This document shows, piece by piece, positions 1-10,760 of a stretch of DNA of 64,000 nt (its first letter is position 1; each line of letters starts with the position of its first letter). A program made the position numbers and the translations under genes. Under the pieces are notes generated by a model. The model was not told the origin of the DNA and made no database searches. It was given only the letters and a program-made list of their open reading frames with translations. This DNA is from Ascochyta rabiei (lineage: Eukaryota > Ascomycota > Dothideomycetes > Pleosporales > Didymellaceae): assembly GCF_004011695.2 (NCBI RefSeq), contig NC_082410.1, positions 1,612,001-1,676,000 of the forward strand. Direction: 5' to 3'.

Positions 1-1931
1 TTTTGATGCTGCAGCAGGGTGCGTTTCAGGTGCTCTAGGTAAAGCGAAGGCCTCCAATCGTTTTCGAAAAATCATAAATGCATTCCCTCCAGTAAGAAAG
101 CCTCGGAAGGCAGACAGGTCTTCGATGAGGTCTTCGTCAATCAAGTCTTTCTGTATATCATCATCTACGTTTTCATCCTCGTCAGAGCTATCATCTTTTG
201 TCTGGCGCCACGATTTGGGATCAGGAACTGAGTACCCGGGAGATTTGACTTCGTACCTCTCGATGATGCATTGGGAAACATAGGAAGCTTTCATCGAGAC
301 CAAACGCGCCGCCAGTACCTCAAGCTCTTTATTAGCCTCAACCCGTAAGGCCTGGGCAAAAGCTTTTAGCATGCGCCGAATGTTTCTTTGCAACCGTTCA
401 GATCCAATATCGACACGCTGAATAGCTGATTTGTAGAGCGATGCCAAGAGTGCATCCTCAAGAAAGATCTGTAACAACTCCTTGGTGGCAGTCTCTATCT
501 GTACAGCATTGTACCCACTTGCAGTCGAGAAGGCGGATGCTGTGGACGCCAGAGATGCTACTGAGAAGATCGAATCGACTTGGGAGTCGAAAGAGCCACG
601 ATCAGATTCACCGTCTGAGTCAGCGACACCCAACTGTTGAGACGTAGTCCGTTCAGATACTTGTTCGTATCGAGGTTCAGTAAATGTTAGCTCTCGGTAC
701 GTTAAAACATCCTGATCCGTTCTGTCCGAACGCAAATTTGAGATCGACCAGGGTGTTTCTAAAGAGTATGTGAGAGGCTCCGTTTCCTGTCGGTTAAACT
801 CATTGTGCGCTGTCGTAGGTGCGTACTCTTGTGGCAGACTGGAAAAAGGAGCTACCTGGAGGTCGTCTGAATGTGGCAGAAGTTGAGGGTAGTAGTCCGG
901 CTCGACTACACCCCTTCTTCTGGGAGCACCAGAGCCATATCTCCTGAAGTCTGACTCGCTCAGACGGCGTGGGCGGGGAATTTGCGTTGTGGTCTGTGGC
1001 TCTTCCACTTCAGTTGTTTCGAGTGTCGAACCAAATGATGTGCGTGCGAAGCTGCCTTGGCGCGAGGTCGCGCTCGAATGTGGCGTCGAGGAAGTCGGCG
1101 CGGTGTAGCCAGAGGAATCTAGTGTCTTGTACTGAGACTTCTTGGTAGCAATTCCTCTATCCGAGCCGAGTCCTGTAAAAGGGTCCGACTTGTTCAGCGC
1201 GCTCGAGGACGCATCTGTAACATGATTGGGCGTGGGAGCGTCAGGTGGGCCGTCGGGATGTTCAAGTTTCCTATATGGGTTCCAACTATCTTTGTCGTAC
1301 GTCGAATCATGACCTATAATAGCTGAAGAATGGAATCGCTCAATATCCAACGATGGCTGGAAAATTGCTACTTTCCTTGTGTCAAACATGCCAGCAGCGC
1401 TTTGATCCGCAGAGTTCTTGTCAGGGGGGAACAACACAACAGTTGTAATTTTGGGTAATCTGAGTGATAGCAAGACGGGTGTACTATCCGGTTTATCCAC
1501 ACGCATGTTCTCTGCTTCCTTCAGGCTACTAGCTTCTTCAGCCGGCGCTGCAGCTCTGTTGACTCTGGGTGTGACGCCATCAAAGTTGTTGCGGTAGTTA
1601 TGGACTTCAACAATCAGACAACGATCATAGAAAGGCGTTCCATTGGCGTAGAGATCTTCCAGCATGCGTTGAGGAACCGTTCTGTCGCGTAGAGCAACAA
1701 GGATTTCGCTTTGAGGAGAGGCATAGGTCAGCCTCTCCTGCGAGTCGTTAAGGCAGAAGTAAGTTAGGTAGAGGAAGATGCGCATTGAAGGTATCTTGCC
1801 GCGGTGTCTGTCAAGAAAACCTCTCTGCTCGTTTACTATATATTGTGTCAGGTACAGCCTCACGCATAGCGGTTAGGCGTTGCATATATATCGTGGAGCT
1901 TAGCCGCTAGCCTTGCAATCTCGTCTTCCAT
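1..1931 (-). CDS. Spt20-like domain joined to a helical module; C-terminus runs off the window
   Basis: Modelled as two exons (1864-1931 and 1-1822) around a 41-nt intron with GTGAGG donor. The large exon has no stop codon from 1822 to the window edge, giving at least 630 residues. Residues about 8-90 resemble the Spt20 domain of SAGA subunits: a KLHDIY element, the segment GKIPSMRIFLYLTYF, then TVPQRMLEDL and CLIVEVHNYR, and a VVLFPP element further on. A long Ser/Thr/Pro-rich linker follows. Plus-strand 250-600 then encodes a helical module (DSIFSVASLAS, IGSERLQRNIRRMLKAFAQ, LAARLVSMKASYV), an acidic stretch, and FLTGGNAFMIFRKRLEAF. From memory that module recurs in large fungal ankyrin or STAND-type hypothetical proteins. 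The Spt20 part is divergent, so this is probably a paralogue, not the core SAGA subunit. Function is unknown. Confidence 0.6.
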
Positions 1932-2504
1932 GTTGTCGGTCTGAGTAACAGTGTGCACAGTACCTCGGTAACTGAATGGCAACAGAGTACGATGGAAGAT
2001 GAGTAACGGTTGCATGAGCAGGCTGAAGACAGACACGCACCCCACTAGACTCAGCCACATAAGCGCTCATGCGCGTCCACCCTGCATCATGTTGCTAGCT
2101 CAGCCTTGCCTCCTGTACAGTAAGACGGCATATGAGCTGCACAGCTCAACTTGGCACCGTCGGTGATGTCAGTCAGTGACGTTCATTCGATGCCGAGGCT
2201 CACAAGCCTCGTTTCGATACACTTCGATAGCCAAGTCAAGAATAGAATGCTGGCAAAGAGCCGTTAGGTTGCTGGCGGGACTGTTGATTCAAATAATTAT
2301 GTCTTCCTAGCTGTTTTCTTTGCTTCTTCTCTGCGCAACGACCATCATTCGTTAGTTGGAACAAGCATGTTAACAATACCCGTGGCCCAGCACAGCTTGG
2401 AGCACGATTCACTATCGGACGTCATTGGAACTCTTCTGTACTTGCTCTTGCTCTTACTACGTATCTGTTCGCTTCAGGGTATCGTTTTCGGAGCCTGCCA
2501 ACAC
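1932..2504. other. Intergenic, upstream of the Spt20-like gene and 3' of NPT1
   Basis: Holds the putative promoter of the leftmost gene and the 3' region of the nicotinate phosphoribosyltransferase gene. A minus-strand frame stays open upstream of the chosen ATG to another ATG at 2060, but the extra residues look like a random hydrophobic stretch and are not used. I see no other gene here. Confidence 0.5.
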
Positions 2505-4066
2505 TCATTGCTGCTTTGCAGTCCCCCATCTCGTCTTCTCGTCCCCACCCGCCCACTCTTTCTCCGTGTATCCAAGTCTTTGCTTAACTTCCTCGACCGT
2601 CGCCTTGTCGCCTGTGTTCTTGCCGATGTTGTCGCTAATCTTGACAGCGTGGCGGCCGGATGCGGAGGCGATCTTGATGACAATGTTGAGTGGCACAGAT
2701 TTGTTGCCCGTCGACTTTTCGACGAAATCATCTTCGATGGTTAGCACTGAGATACAACAGGACGATCACGAAACACTTACTGGTCAAGAACGTGCCCACA
2801 CCAAATGTGGGCTGGAATCCTGCCGCCTCAGCCGCAGCCTTGTACTTGAAGCACAACTCGAGGTTTAATGAGTCTGAGAAAACGATAGTCTTCTTGTCCT
2901 TGATACCTTCTTGATCGTAGAACTCCCGCATCATCTTGACAAAGTCCAATGGGTCTCCAGAGTCTTGGCGCACACCGGTGAATACCTCTGCGTACGTTTT
3001 CCTCGGTCTGTTGGCGCCCTCAGGTCCTGCGTGGATTGGTGGTTGTGTCGATGCTAGCGTCTGCACGGATGGATCGGTTGTGCTTGCTGCGGATGCTAGT
3101 GTAGCACTGCCACCTTCGATAGCGGTTGTGATGTTGGGAATCTGCTTCTTGAACGCTTTCAAGAAAGTTGGTGTGCCGAAAGTATCTGTCAGCGCAACAC
3201 CCAGTACCCCCTCGCCGAAAGTCGCTGTCCAGTACTGTAGAGCGATCTCGTTGGCGTGTTCATAGTCGTTCGTGATGGCTGCGACGCCCATGAACCACTC
3301 GTGCGCGACTGTACCCACTGGTAACAATTCGTGCTTGTGGGCGAAGTGCACGTTGCTTGATCCAGACAGCTTGCCCTTCCACCCTGCGGTCTTGCCCTCG
3401 TCTGCAGCCCGGCGCAGTCCCTGAAGGACGAGGTCTTGTGTGTGGTAGTCTCTTCGCCGTCTTGTACCGAACTCGGAGAATATGCAGCCCTCTTCCAGTA
3501 GCTTTGCGCCCTTCTGGTACGCCTTCTCGACTTGTCCCTCGTAGGTCCAGTCCTTGTCGACAAACTTGAAATATGCTTCGCTCACGAGAGCGAGGAGCGG
3601 AATCTCGTACAGAATAGTATCCAGCCATAGCCCTTCAGTGTCGATGCGGAAGTCGCCGAGGTCTTCGTCTGAGCCCGTGTCTTGACTCGCGGTGAACGAG
3701 AGTCGGAGCTGTTTTGAGGGCTTGAGGTGAAAAGTGGAGAGGAACAGCAGGTACTGGCTGTTCAGGTAGGGGCAGTTCTTCTTGAGAAAATCGAGTTCGT
3801 CTGGTGAAACCTCAATGTTCTCGAGCTCTGTGCGAAGTCAGCAAGTGCATTTCAGGAAGGGAGATGTTTTTACTGTCTACCTGCACCTGCAGCCACTTGA
3901 AGGCTGCGCGGCTGAGCTTCTTGTTCGGTGTTCGGTTGGTGAAGCTGTATGTGACTGATACATCGGGGAAGAACTTGAGTACACAACACTGCATAGTCAA
4001 TTTGTACAAATCGGTGTCCAAGAGGGACATGATGCCCTCGGGCAGGTTCGCGACGGCCGCAGCCAT
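2505..4066 (-). CDS. NPT1: Nicotinate phosphoribosyltransferase
   Basis: Three exons (3881-4066, 2781-3825, 2505-2731) give 485 residues. The enzyme makes nicotinate mononucleotide from nicotinate and PRPP, with ATP hydrolysis, in the Preiss-Handler NAD salvage route; it acts in the cytosol or nucleus. The sequence shows the start MSLLDTDLYKLTMQ, the segment SNVHFAHKHELLPVGTVAHEW with the autophosphorylated-type His at about residue 237, the PRPP-site motif GVRQDSGDP, and GTFLTNDF restored exactly by intron 2, whose branch site is TGCTAAC. Intron 1 has two adjacent possible acceptors; the one that keeps frame is used. At 485 residues it is longer than yeast Npt1, mainly from a low-complexity Ala/Ser/Thr insertion near residues 290-335. 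Identity is secure. Confidence 0.95.
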
Positions 4067-4535
4067 GGTGTTGTGCGGGGGAGGAACGCGTCACAGCTGT
4101 GGTTGGTTCACGATGCTGTATACCGGTATACGGCGCGGCTGCGATTGCGGATGGAGGGGTGGTGAGTGGGGCTGCTTTTAACGTTGAAGCTCCAGTGGGG
4201 CGTGGCATCAAACGTGTGACGGCGGACGAGTAGCGAAAGCTTCCAATGAGTCGCTTGCCAAAAGCAGATTCGGTGACCTTGAAATCGCTGCAGAAGCCAT
4301 GTTGAAGCTATCCACCGATTCTGTATGTAGTTGCAGCAGTGACGGCATGCCGTGAGATCATGGCGAGTTAGCGCCCCTCAGCCTTGCGACGACTGTACGA
4401 CATGCGGCGACATGGATCTGACGGATCTGACCTACGGGCCTGGTCGGTCTTTTGGCGCGGCCATGCCGAGCTCGACTTTCCATTCAGGGCCCACCACCTG
4501 GCACCACTCTCCTCTTCCGCCCGCCCGCTCGAGAG
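4067..4535. promoter_or_regulatory. Divergent promoter region between NPT1 and the cytochrome b5 gene
   Basis: About 470 bp separates the two start codons, which face away from each other. It must hold both promoters. I do not recognise a specific transcription-factor site. Confidence 0.5.
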
Positions 4536-5606
4536 ATGCTCGTGGCGGTTTCTCTCTTGGCCATATCGCTCTCGATACTCATCTACCACCATCCGCCCTC
4601 GACATGGCCAGCCTACTTTGCCCCCGCCCAGGGCCCGCCCAAGAGGTCGCAGGAGGATGAAGATGGAGATGCCCCCGCCGAGCGGCAACGAGAAGAGTCG
4701 CAAGGCAGCCAGGCAGACGATAGCATGACACTGAGCGACTTGTCGCCTGCAACGACCCCAAAAGCTGCCACCAGCGATGCAAATGCCCCAACCATACCCT
4801 CTTTCACACTTGACGAGCACCACAGCTCGAGCGAAAGCGACGATGAAGACAATCTCCCACCGCCCTCATTCCCAGCCCTGAACTCTGCGCAGCGGGCGTC
4901 CAAGCCAGCGCCGCCGACCTTCTCGATGCAGCCGCCACCGCCTCCTACATCGAATGGCATGGGCCCACCATCGAGGCCCTCCTCGTCGCCCTCTCTCATG
5001 ACACCGCCACCACGAGTCGCCGCCTCAAATCTGCGCCCCTTGCCTACGCAGTCCACTCCGTCCCAGGCTCTTCGTGGGCCCGCCGCAGGTCTCGTGCCAC
5101 CTCGCGGCCCCGTTCCCAACCGCGGCCCCGTCCCGAACAGAGGCCCACCCATCTCAAACGGGTCTCTGGCTCTGCCGCCCTCAGGCAACCCCAGCCTCAT
5201 CAAAACGCCTAACGCGCGAAACAAAGTTCAGCTTACCCCCGGCCACTCACCCCTGGACTGGGCGAACCTCCAACGCAGCAGCAGCAACCTCTCCGGCGTA
5301 TCCTCCCTTGTGCGCGTTACGCCTTCAATGCTGAAGTTCCAGAACGGGCGCAAAGGCAAAGACGGCAAGACCAAAGACGCGTGGTCAGCATACCAGGGCA
5401 AGGTCTATAACATCTCACCCTACCTGCCGTACCACCCTGGCGGCGAGGGCGAGCTGAGGAGAGCTGCCGGCAAAGACGGAACGAAGCTGTTCATGGAAGT
5501 ACATCCATGGGTCAACTGGGAGAATATGTTGGGCGAGTGCATGGTCGGCATATTGGTGTCCGAGGAGCAGGCGCCGAGTAGGAGCACGTTGGACGATATG
5601 GATTAG
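4536..5606 (+). CDS. IRC21: Membrane-anchored cytochrome b5-domain protein, IRC21/NCB5OR-type
   Basis: Single exon, 356 residues. The in-frame ATG at 4536 was chosen because it begins with a strongly hydrophobic stretch (MLVAVSLLAISLSILIYHH) that should anchor the protein in a membrane; the frame stays open upstream but without an ATG. Residues about 35-270 are a Pro/Ser-rich, disordered-looking region. The C-terminal domain (about 285-345) is a cytochrome b5 fold: AWSAYQGKVYNISPYLPYHP followed by GGEGELRRAAG, with haem ligands His300 (HPGG) and His323 (EVHPWVNWENML). These details match the b5 domain of NCB5OR and yeast Irc21 more than classic microsomal b5. The reductase domains of NCB5OR are absent, so the redox partner must be separate. 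The gene symbol is by family resemblance. Confidence 0.85.
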   Translation: MLVAVSLLAISLSILIYHHPPSTWPAYFAPAQGPPKRSQEDEDGDAPAERQREESQGSQADDSMTLSDLSPATTPKAATSDANAPTIPSFTLDEHHSSSESDDEDNLPPPSFPALNSAQRASKPAPPTFSMQPPPPPTSNGMGPPSRPSSSPSLMTPPPRVAASNLRPLPTQSTPSQALRGPAAGLVPPRGPVPNRGPVPNRGPPISNGSLALPPSGNPSLIKTPNARNKVQLTPGHSPLDWANLQRSSSNLSGVSSLVRVTPSMLKFQNGRKGKDGKTKDAWSAYQGKVYNISPYLPYHPGGEGELRRAAGKDGTKLFMEVHPWVNWENMLGECMVGILVSEEQAPSRSTLDDMD

Positions 5607-8113
5607 ATAATCTGAGCACTGGTGGGATAGATACCCCGTAGACTTGCATTGGGTGGCGTTCACAATCTGGAAACATCTAGTTTTCACAAGTCTCAATTCA
5701 GCACTACTAGTCCTGTTGTGATGGTGATATGGCGTTCTGATCTCAGCTCTCGTTCTCCTCCTTTGGAGGTGCCGCGAAACATAGTATATGTGATGAGATC
5801 AAGCTGACGCTGCTGCAGATTCTCGTACTCGACCTCGCGAATCCACTGAAGGAGGCACTTATAGCCCCCAAGCTGATGGTGCAGTTGAACCAAAAGCACA
5901 TGCAGGCTCTGCCACCAAGATCAAACACGGAGCTGTGAGAAGGCATGTGAGAAGGCACAATGAGCAGCGCTACTACGCATGCATACCGGCGCTGTCCTGG
6001 AGGAAAAAGAAGTCACATCCACTTCGACATACGGAGACCAGGCCGTCTCCCATCCTCAGACATTACACTCTGCCTATGACCTCCTATCTGCGCTTACCAT
6101 GAGTGTCCCATACGGCAGTCGGCGTTTATAATGTCCGCGCAGACACGCAGTGGGTCCGTCAAGTGGCATCGTCTGATGTTGCGTTTCCGCCAGCAGCACA
6201 CTGATCCTGTGCAGTGCGATATGCAGTGGAAACGATGCGCGTGCCTGTCACGAAAAGCTGTTTCATCGAGGGTACCTATGCTGAAGGAGGACGTGGCTGT
6301 CGATCTCCTGCTGGGTAACGGAGGCTGTACTACCTGTCAGGGCGCGCATGTCGCTTGTTCAGACATGCATGTTCGCAGATCAAACCTTGGCAAATTCGCC
6401 ATTGCTTAAGTCCTTGTTTTGGGCATGGTCAGCAGGTTGGCGTTGCGCGTGTGATCTCAGTCGTCTTGAACGGCGCTCGAGCGGCGTTTGCGTTCAGGAG
6501 TGGCTTCAGTAGATTCTTCATCAAGGGCCTTGGCCGTGCGCCGTGGAGTCGATTTGTGTGGAGCAGCAGTGCATTGGTAATTGTTGTTATGGTCGATAAA
6601 ACACGAGAAGATTGAGTTCATAGGAAAACAAAGCTAAAATCTCGCTAGCTGCGGGAATGAGCTCTAGCCGACGGGTCGATGGGTTGGTCGCGTACAACAT
6701 CTCGGGAACGATGCGAGGAGGCTCGACACGTTCTAGAATAGTATCCAGCTACCTTTTCGAGTTCCCTCTTGTGCCATGCCTAGATAAACGCTGCTCTAAG
6801 CTTGACTGATGCTGTGAGCAGGTTAGATCCGGTAGACCGTTGCAACCTTGATCCAGCTGTCTCTGTGACAAAAAAGGGTGCTCTACATGAGTAGCCATAA
6901 CCACGCGGCAGTAAGTCTCGGCAGTTATGTGCAAGTTACACGCGAGCGACGGAACGAACACGAAAGCTTATCGGAGCATCAGATCTGTGACATCGGCTCT
7001 CCTCACCTGAGGCTCGTCAGGGAAGGATGACGCTGGAAGTTCGAGGGACTGTCTGTTTGGGCAGTAGCGATCCGTTTCGACACTCGTCCGAATCGTACAA
7101 GCTTCGGTTGTGACGATGCTGATTGGTTATATCAGCTAGCTCAGACGGCAGCCAAGGACTACCAACGCTACGTCGAATAGGGAAAGGCTCACTCTAACCC
7201 CCTGGAAAAAAGGCAGCGTCTCTTGGCTGTTGTGCTCTGCCGGTAGCGCTACGTTGCTATTGGTTAAAGGAGCACAAGCGAAGCGCTAGAGCGGCCCCTG
7301 ACGTCTGTGCTCGCTGAGATAACTGATTGGCTTCCGCGCGATACGACCGTTACCTTCACAACAATAGCTACCCCACAAACGACTGGTCAGATATTTCAGG
7401 CGGGCACAGTGGACTCCTTGAGCCCGATGTTCGCCGTGCCTCGAGTGCCCCTTTTCCAGAGGCACAATGGATAGAGCGCAAGCTGTAAGAGAGCGGCTTG
7501 CAAGCCTATGCTTCCAATCAAAGGTCAACAGATTGGCTTATTCGTAATCGTGCACAGTGTCTAACAATGATGACCTCACAGCGCCGCGGGATCCCTGGGG
7601 TGAGCTGCGTAGTGTAGCAACATAGGTGAGGCTTCATGGTAGCAGACTCACTGCCTCGAGGTTCTCTCCGTTCCCCAGGAGCCTACTCGCGTCGAGTTAG
7701 GCTAAGCATAGAGATTTGATCCGGAAGTCAAGGTCCCCGTAACTTCCTAGGCTTACTCCACGGTAATCGATGACCAACAAACAGCCGTAGGCCGTTAGTA
7801 CTGACAAACAAGCGAGGTGAGCTATCAATATACAACGCTATGAGATGTCAGAAGTGTGATCCACTTGGTCGACACTGACACGCAAGACCCTCACCGTGCG
7901 CTGGATATTGATACTCGAAACTCACTTGCTGTACCAGGGGGTATTGGCACGGTTTACTACAGACCAGGCAGTGGCCGTGCCACTCTGACAGTCGCAGATC
8001 TATATGTAGCACGCGGAGCTCCAACATGCTTTCAATGAATAGGCTGGAGATCTTTCGTGCATTCGTGTTCTGGTAACCGTCACATCCAGGATCGAAGTGC
8101 ACGCCCCGTCAGC
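5607..8113. other. 2.5-kb tract without a recognisable gene
   Basis: Only short unrelated reading frames occur on both strands, none with motifs, domain-like composition or a convincing intron chain. I saw no terminal repeats, transposase remnants or tRNA-like stem set. It carries the 3' end of the b5 gene and the promoter of the P450 gene. A small secreted protein or non-coding RNA cannot be excluded by reading alone. Confidence 0.45.
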
Positions 8114-10119
8114 ATGGCCTTCCTTACTTTGTTCCTAGTCGCCACATGTCTGGGTGCATATGCGCTGTACAAGTACTTCGAGTCATGCCGTCTCAACAAA
8201 GTTCCTGCAGGGTTGAAGCAGCTCCCAGGGCCGAAAGGTATGCACTCAACCTATTGTCATCGACAAATTGATGGAAACGTCCATACACTGTCTTTGCTGT
8301 CCATTATCACTGGCTTACCGATCTCCCCAGGCTACCCTATCATCGGATCTATTCCTGATGTACCCGAGAAGAATGGCTTCATCAAGTTCGCAGACTGGGG
8401 CAAGGAATACGGCCCCATCTACCAAGTCAATTTGGCTGGCTCCAACCATGTTTGGATCTCTTCAGAAGCGATTGCTCACGATCTTCTATCCAAGAAGGCA
8501 GCCATCTATTCTGACCGTCCACACATCCCAGCACTGATTGACGACAACCGTACCAGTGGACAATACTTGCCTCTGCTCAGCAGAAACGGTAGGTCGCAAC
8601 CATATCAGCCTGCTTAGACAGCACTAACTCTCAATAGAGGGCCATACCCGCCAAAGAAAGTTCGCCAACGTCATCATGCGTGAATCCGAAAAGGCGACCT
8701 TCCACCGGTATCCCGAGTTGGAAGCGAAGCGTATGCTCGTTGAGCTACTCGAGGAACCTGATCAGTACAACCACGCTCTCGAGTCCTTCATTGCCCGTGT
8801 CACCTCTCGCTTAGCATGGGGCCATGCCGAAGCCAGCGACGAACTCAAACAACGCGCGCGCGAACTCCTCGTTGGTGTATCACCCACAGGCGCACTGCCT
8901 AACAAGCTCCCATTCTTGATGGCTCTCCCCGACTGGATGTCGCCGGCCAAAGCGTGGGAGAAGCGTCGCGCTAAGACGGAGCGTACGTTTTTCCAGACCA
9001 TGCAGTCGCAAGTTGAAAGGGATATACAAGAGAAGACAGCACCAGCTTCTTGGATGAAGACTTTCCTTATACAGGGCGCAAGCAAGTTCGGGTTCGAGTC
9101 GGAAGTTGAAGGTGCATACGCTGTTGGCATGCATGGCATTGCTGGTGCCTTGACAATCGCCGCACCGATGCAGTCCTTCTGCTTGGCCATGTTACACTAC
9201 CCGCAGTACTTACCTATGCTTCAGGAAGAGATTGACCGTGTTTGTGGTGACAGACTTCCTGTCGCAGAAGACCGTCCAAACATGCCAATGCTGCGCGCTA
9301 TCGTTCGCGAGTTGATCCGCTGGCGCCCACCAGTGCCGACTGGCATTCCTCATTTCTTGACACAAGACGATGAGTACAACGGCTTCCATATTCCCAAGGG
9401 TAGCACTGTTCATCCATTGGAATGGTAAGTTCACATTCATTGTGCCTATTCAGCATTTAGCTGACAACTGCAGGGCCATCTCCCGCGACCCTGAGACCTA
9501 CCCCGACCCCGAGACATTCAACCCTTTGCGATGGCTCAAGCCCGAATACCCCACATATCGAGAACCTCTCACGCAATTCCCTACTATCATCAACTCCTCA
9601 CAGTTCGGCTACGGACGACGAGTATGTCAAGGACAGACCGTGGCTGACGAGGACCTTTTCATCGGCATCGGATCCATCGCCTGGCTCTTCCACATCTCAA
9701 AGCGATCGCAGGACAAGCCACCAGTTCCCAAGAAGCCGAAGCACCTTGTTGGTATCAACAAGAAGCGCACAATTTCCAACGAAGAGCTCAACGCCGGCCT
9801 CAAGTCGTCAGAGCTGATGTCAGAAAAGAAGAGCGTCGAGCTCGCAAGACCAACACGACCCTTCCCCGCAGGATACAAGCCTATAGAATGGGGCCACCCG
9901 TCTCAGAAGCCCGAAGATCCCACGCTCGATTACTCCATCCTGCTGATCGCAAAGCCGATTCCTTTCCAATTCGACCTGAAGCCACGAGACACGCGGCGGT
10001 CGAATATGGTCAGGAGCCTGTTCAACGAAGGGCTCGAAAAGGGGCACTACAGCAAGCCCCGCGAGTACTGGGGCCCGAACCAGGGTCGAGGCGAGTCTTT
10101 GGGATGGAGCAAAGTGTGA
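8114..10119 (+). CDS. Cytochrome P450 monooxygenase
   Basis: Four exons (8114-8237, 8331-8588, 8638-9424, 9474-10119) give 604 residues. An N-terminal hydrophobic segment (MAFLTLFLVATCLGAYALY) anchors it to the endoplasmic reticulum and is followed by the proline hinge LPGPKG. The K-helix ExxR is E352-L-I-R355, the PERF-type region is FNPLRW, and the haem loop is FGYGRRVCQG with thiolate ligand Cys441. Two oddities: the I-helix oxygen-activation segment reads AGALT (residues 296-300), with Leu where the family has Asp or Glu, and about 160 residues follow the haem cysteine, much more than usual. The fold and class are clear; the substrate and CYP family are not. No other secondary-metabolism gene is nearby, so a biosynthetic cluster is not supported. 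Confidence 0.9.
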
Positions 10120-10760
10120 AGCGCCCATTACGGCTGATCGGCAAACCCTGCAGGACATGTCGTGCAGACGAAGGCTTCTGGCGGAGACCCGCTATTTCAA
10201 TCGTGGCTTCAGGTGCGAACATCTTCCTGACTCGCGTTCAAGTCTGTGCGCGTGTTACCATGACATTTTTAATTTCTTTTGTTACTCGTCACAAAGCATG
10301 GCATCGGCATTTGTGAGACTGGGTGTGGCCCTGGTGGCTCGTGCGTCTCTGGCTTCAGACGAAGCGGGATCCCTTGACATTTTCCTTTGTACGATGTGTT
10401 TTGTTTTAGCTGCCACGAACAAACCTTATACTCAACACTTCCATCTGCAAATGTCGTGTATGCTGCCAGATGCCATGACATCTATCCTGTGATCCTACAT
10501 TCACACGCCACAGTCACATACGGATACAGTGAGGAGGCGTCCCGTGAGCTTGGACAGAGCTCCGTCATCGCGCGGCTGACAAACGCAAGTAAGCCGTTTG
10601 TCGCAATGAAACATCGCCAACTGTTGCGCGTAGTACTGATGTTCGTACAACGGTGTTGCAATGCGAGATGATAATCAGCATCCCAGGTGCTCCCATCGTT
10701 AGCTGCACATGTCATGTCCAAATTGCACAAACACTGCCCTCGATAAAGTGCTTACTTGGC
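10120..10760. other. Convergent intergenic region, P450 / sirtuin
   Basis: About 640 bp between two stop codons facing each other. It should hold both 3' untranslated regions. No gene, repeat or hairpin terminator is evident. Confidence 0.5.

Noticed and set aside
1932..2060. In-frame upstream extension to an ATG at 2060 for the Spt20-like gene
   Set aside because: The extra residues are a hydrophobic, composition-random stretch unlike a nuclear protein, and the shorter start fits the domain.
2367..2868. Overlapping plus-strand frames of 125-147 codons
   Set aside because: They lie antisense to the NPT1 gene, whose motifs are certain; they show no family features.
4368..5224. Minus-strand frames of 150-203 codons over the cytochrome b5 gene
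   Set aside because: They mirror a Pro/Ser-rich coding stretch; Gly/Arg-rich products without domains.
6131..6615. Possible small gene in the 5607-8113 tract
   Set aside because: No signal peptide, no conserved motif and no intron chain; left as intergenic.
6731..6752. A short match (agaatagtatccagc) to sequence at 3612-3626 inside NPT1
   Set aside because: Only about 15 bases are shared and flanks differ; most likely chance, not a duplicated element.
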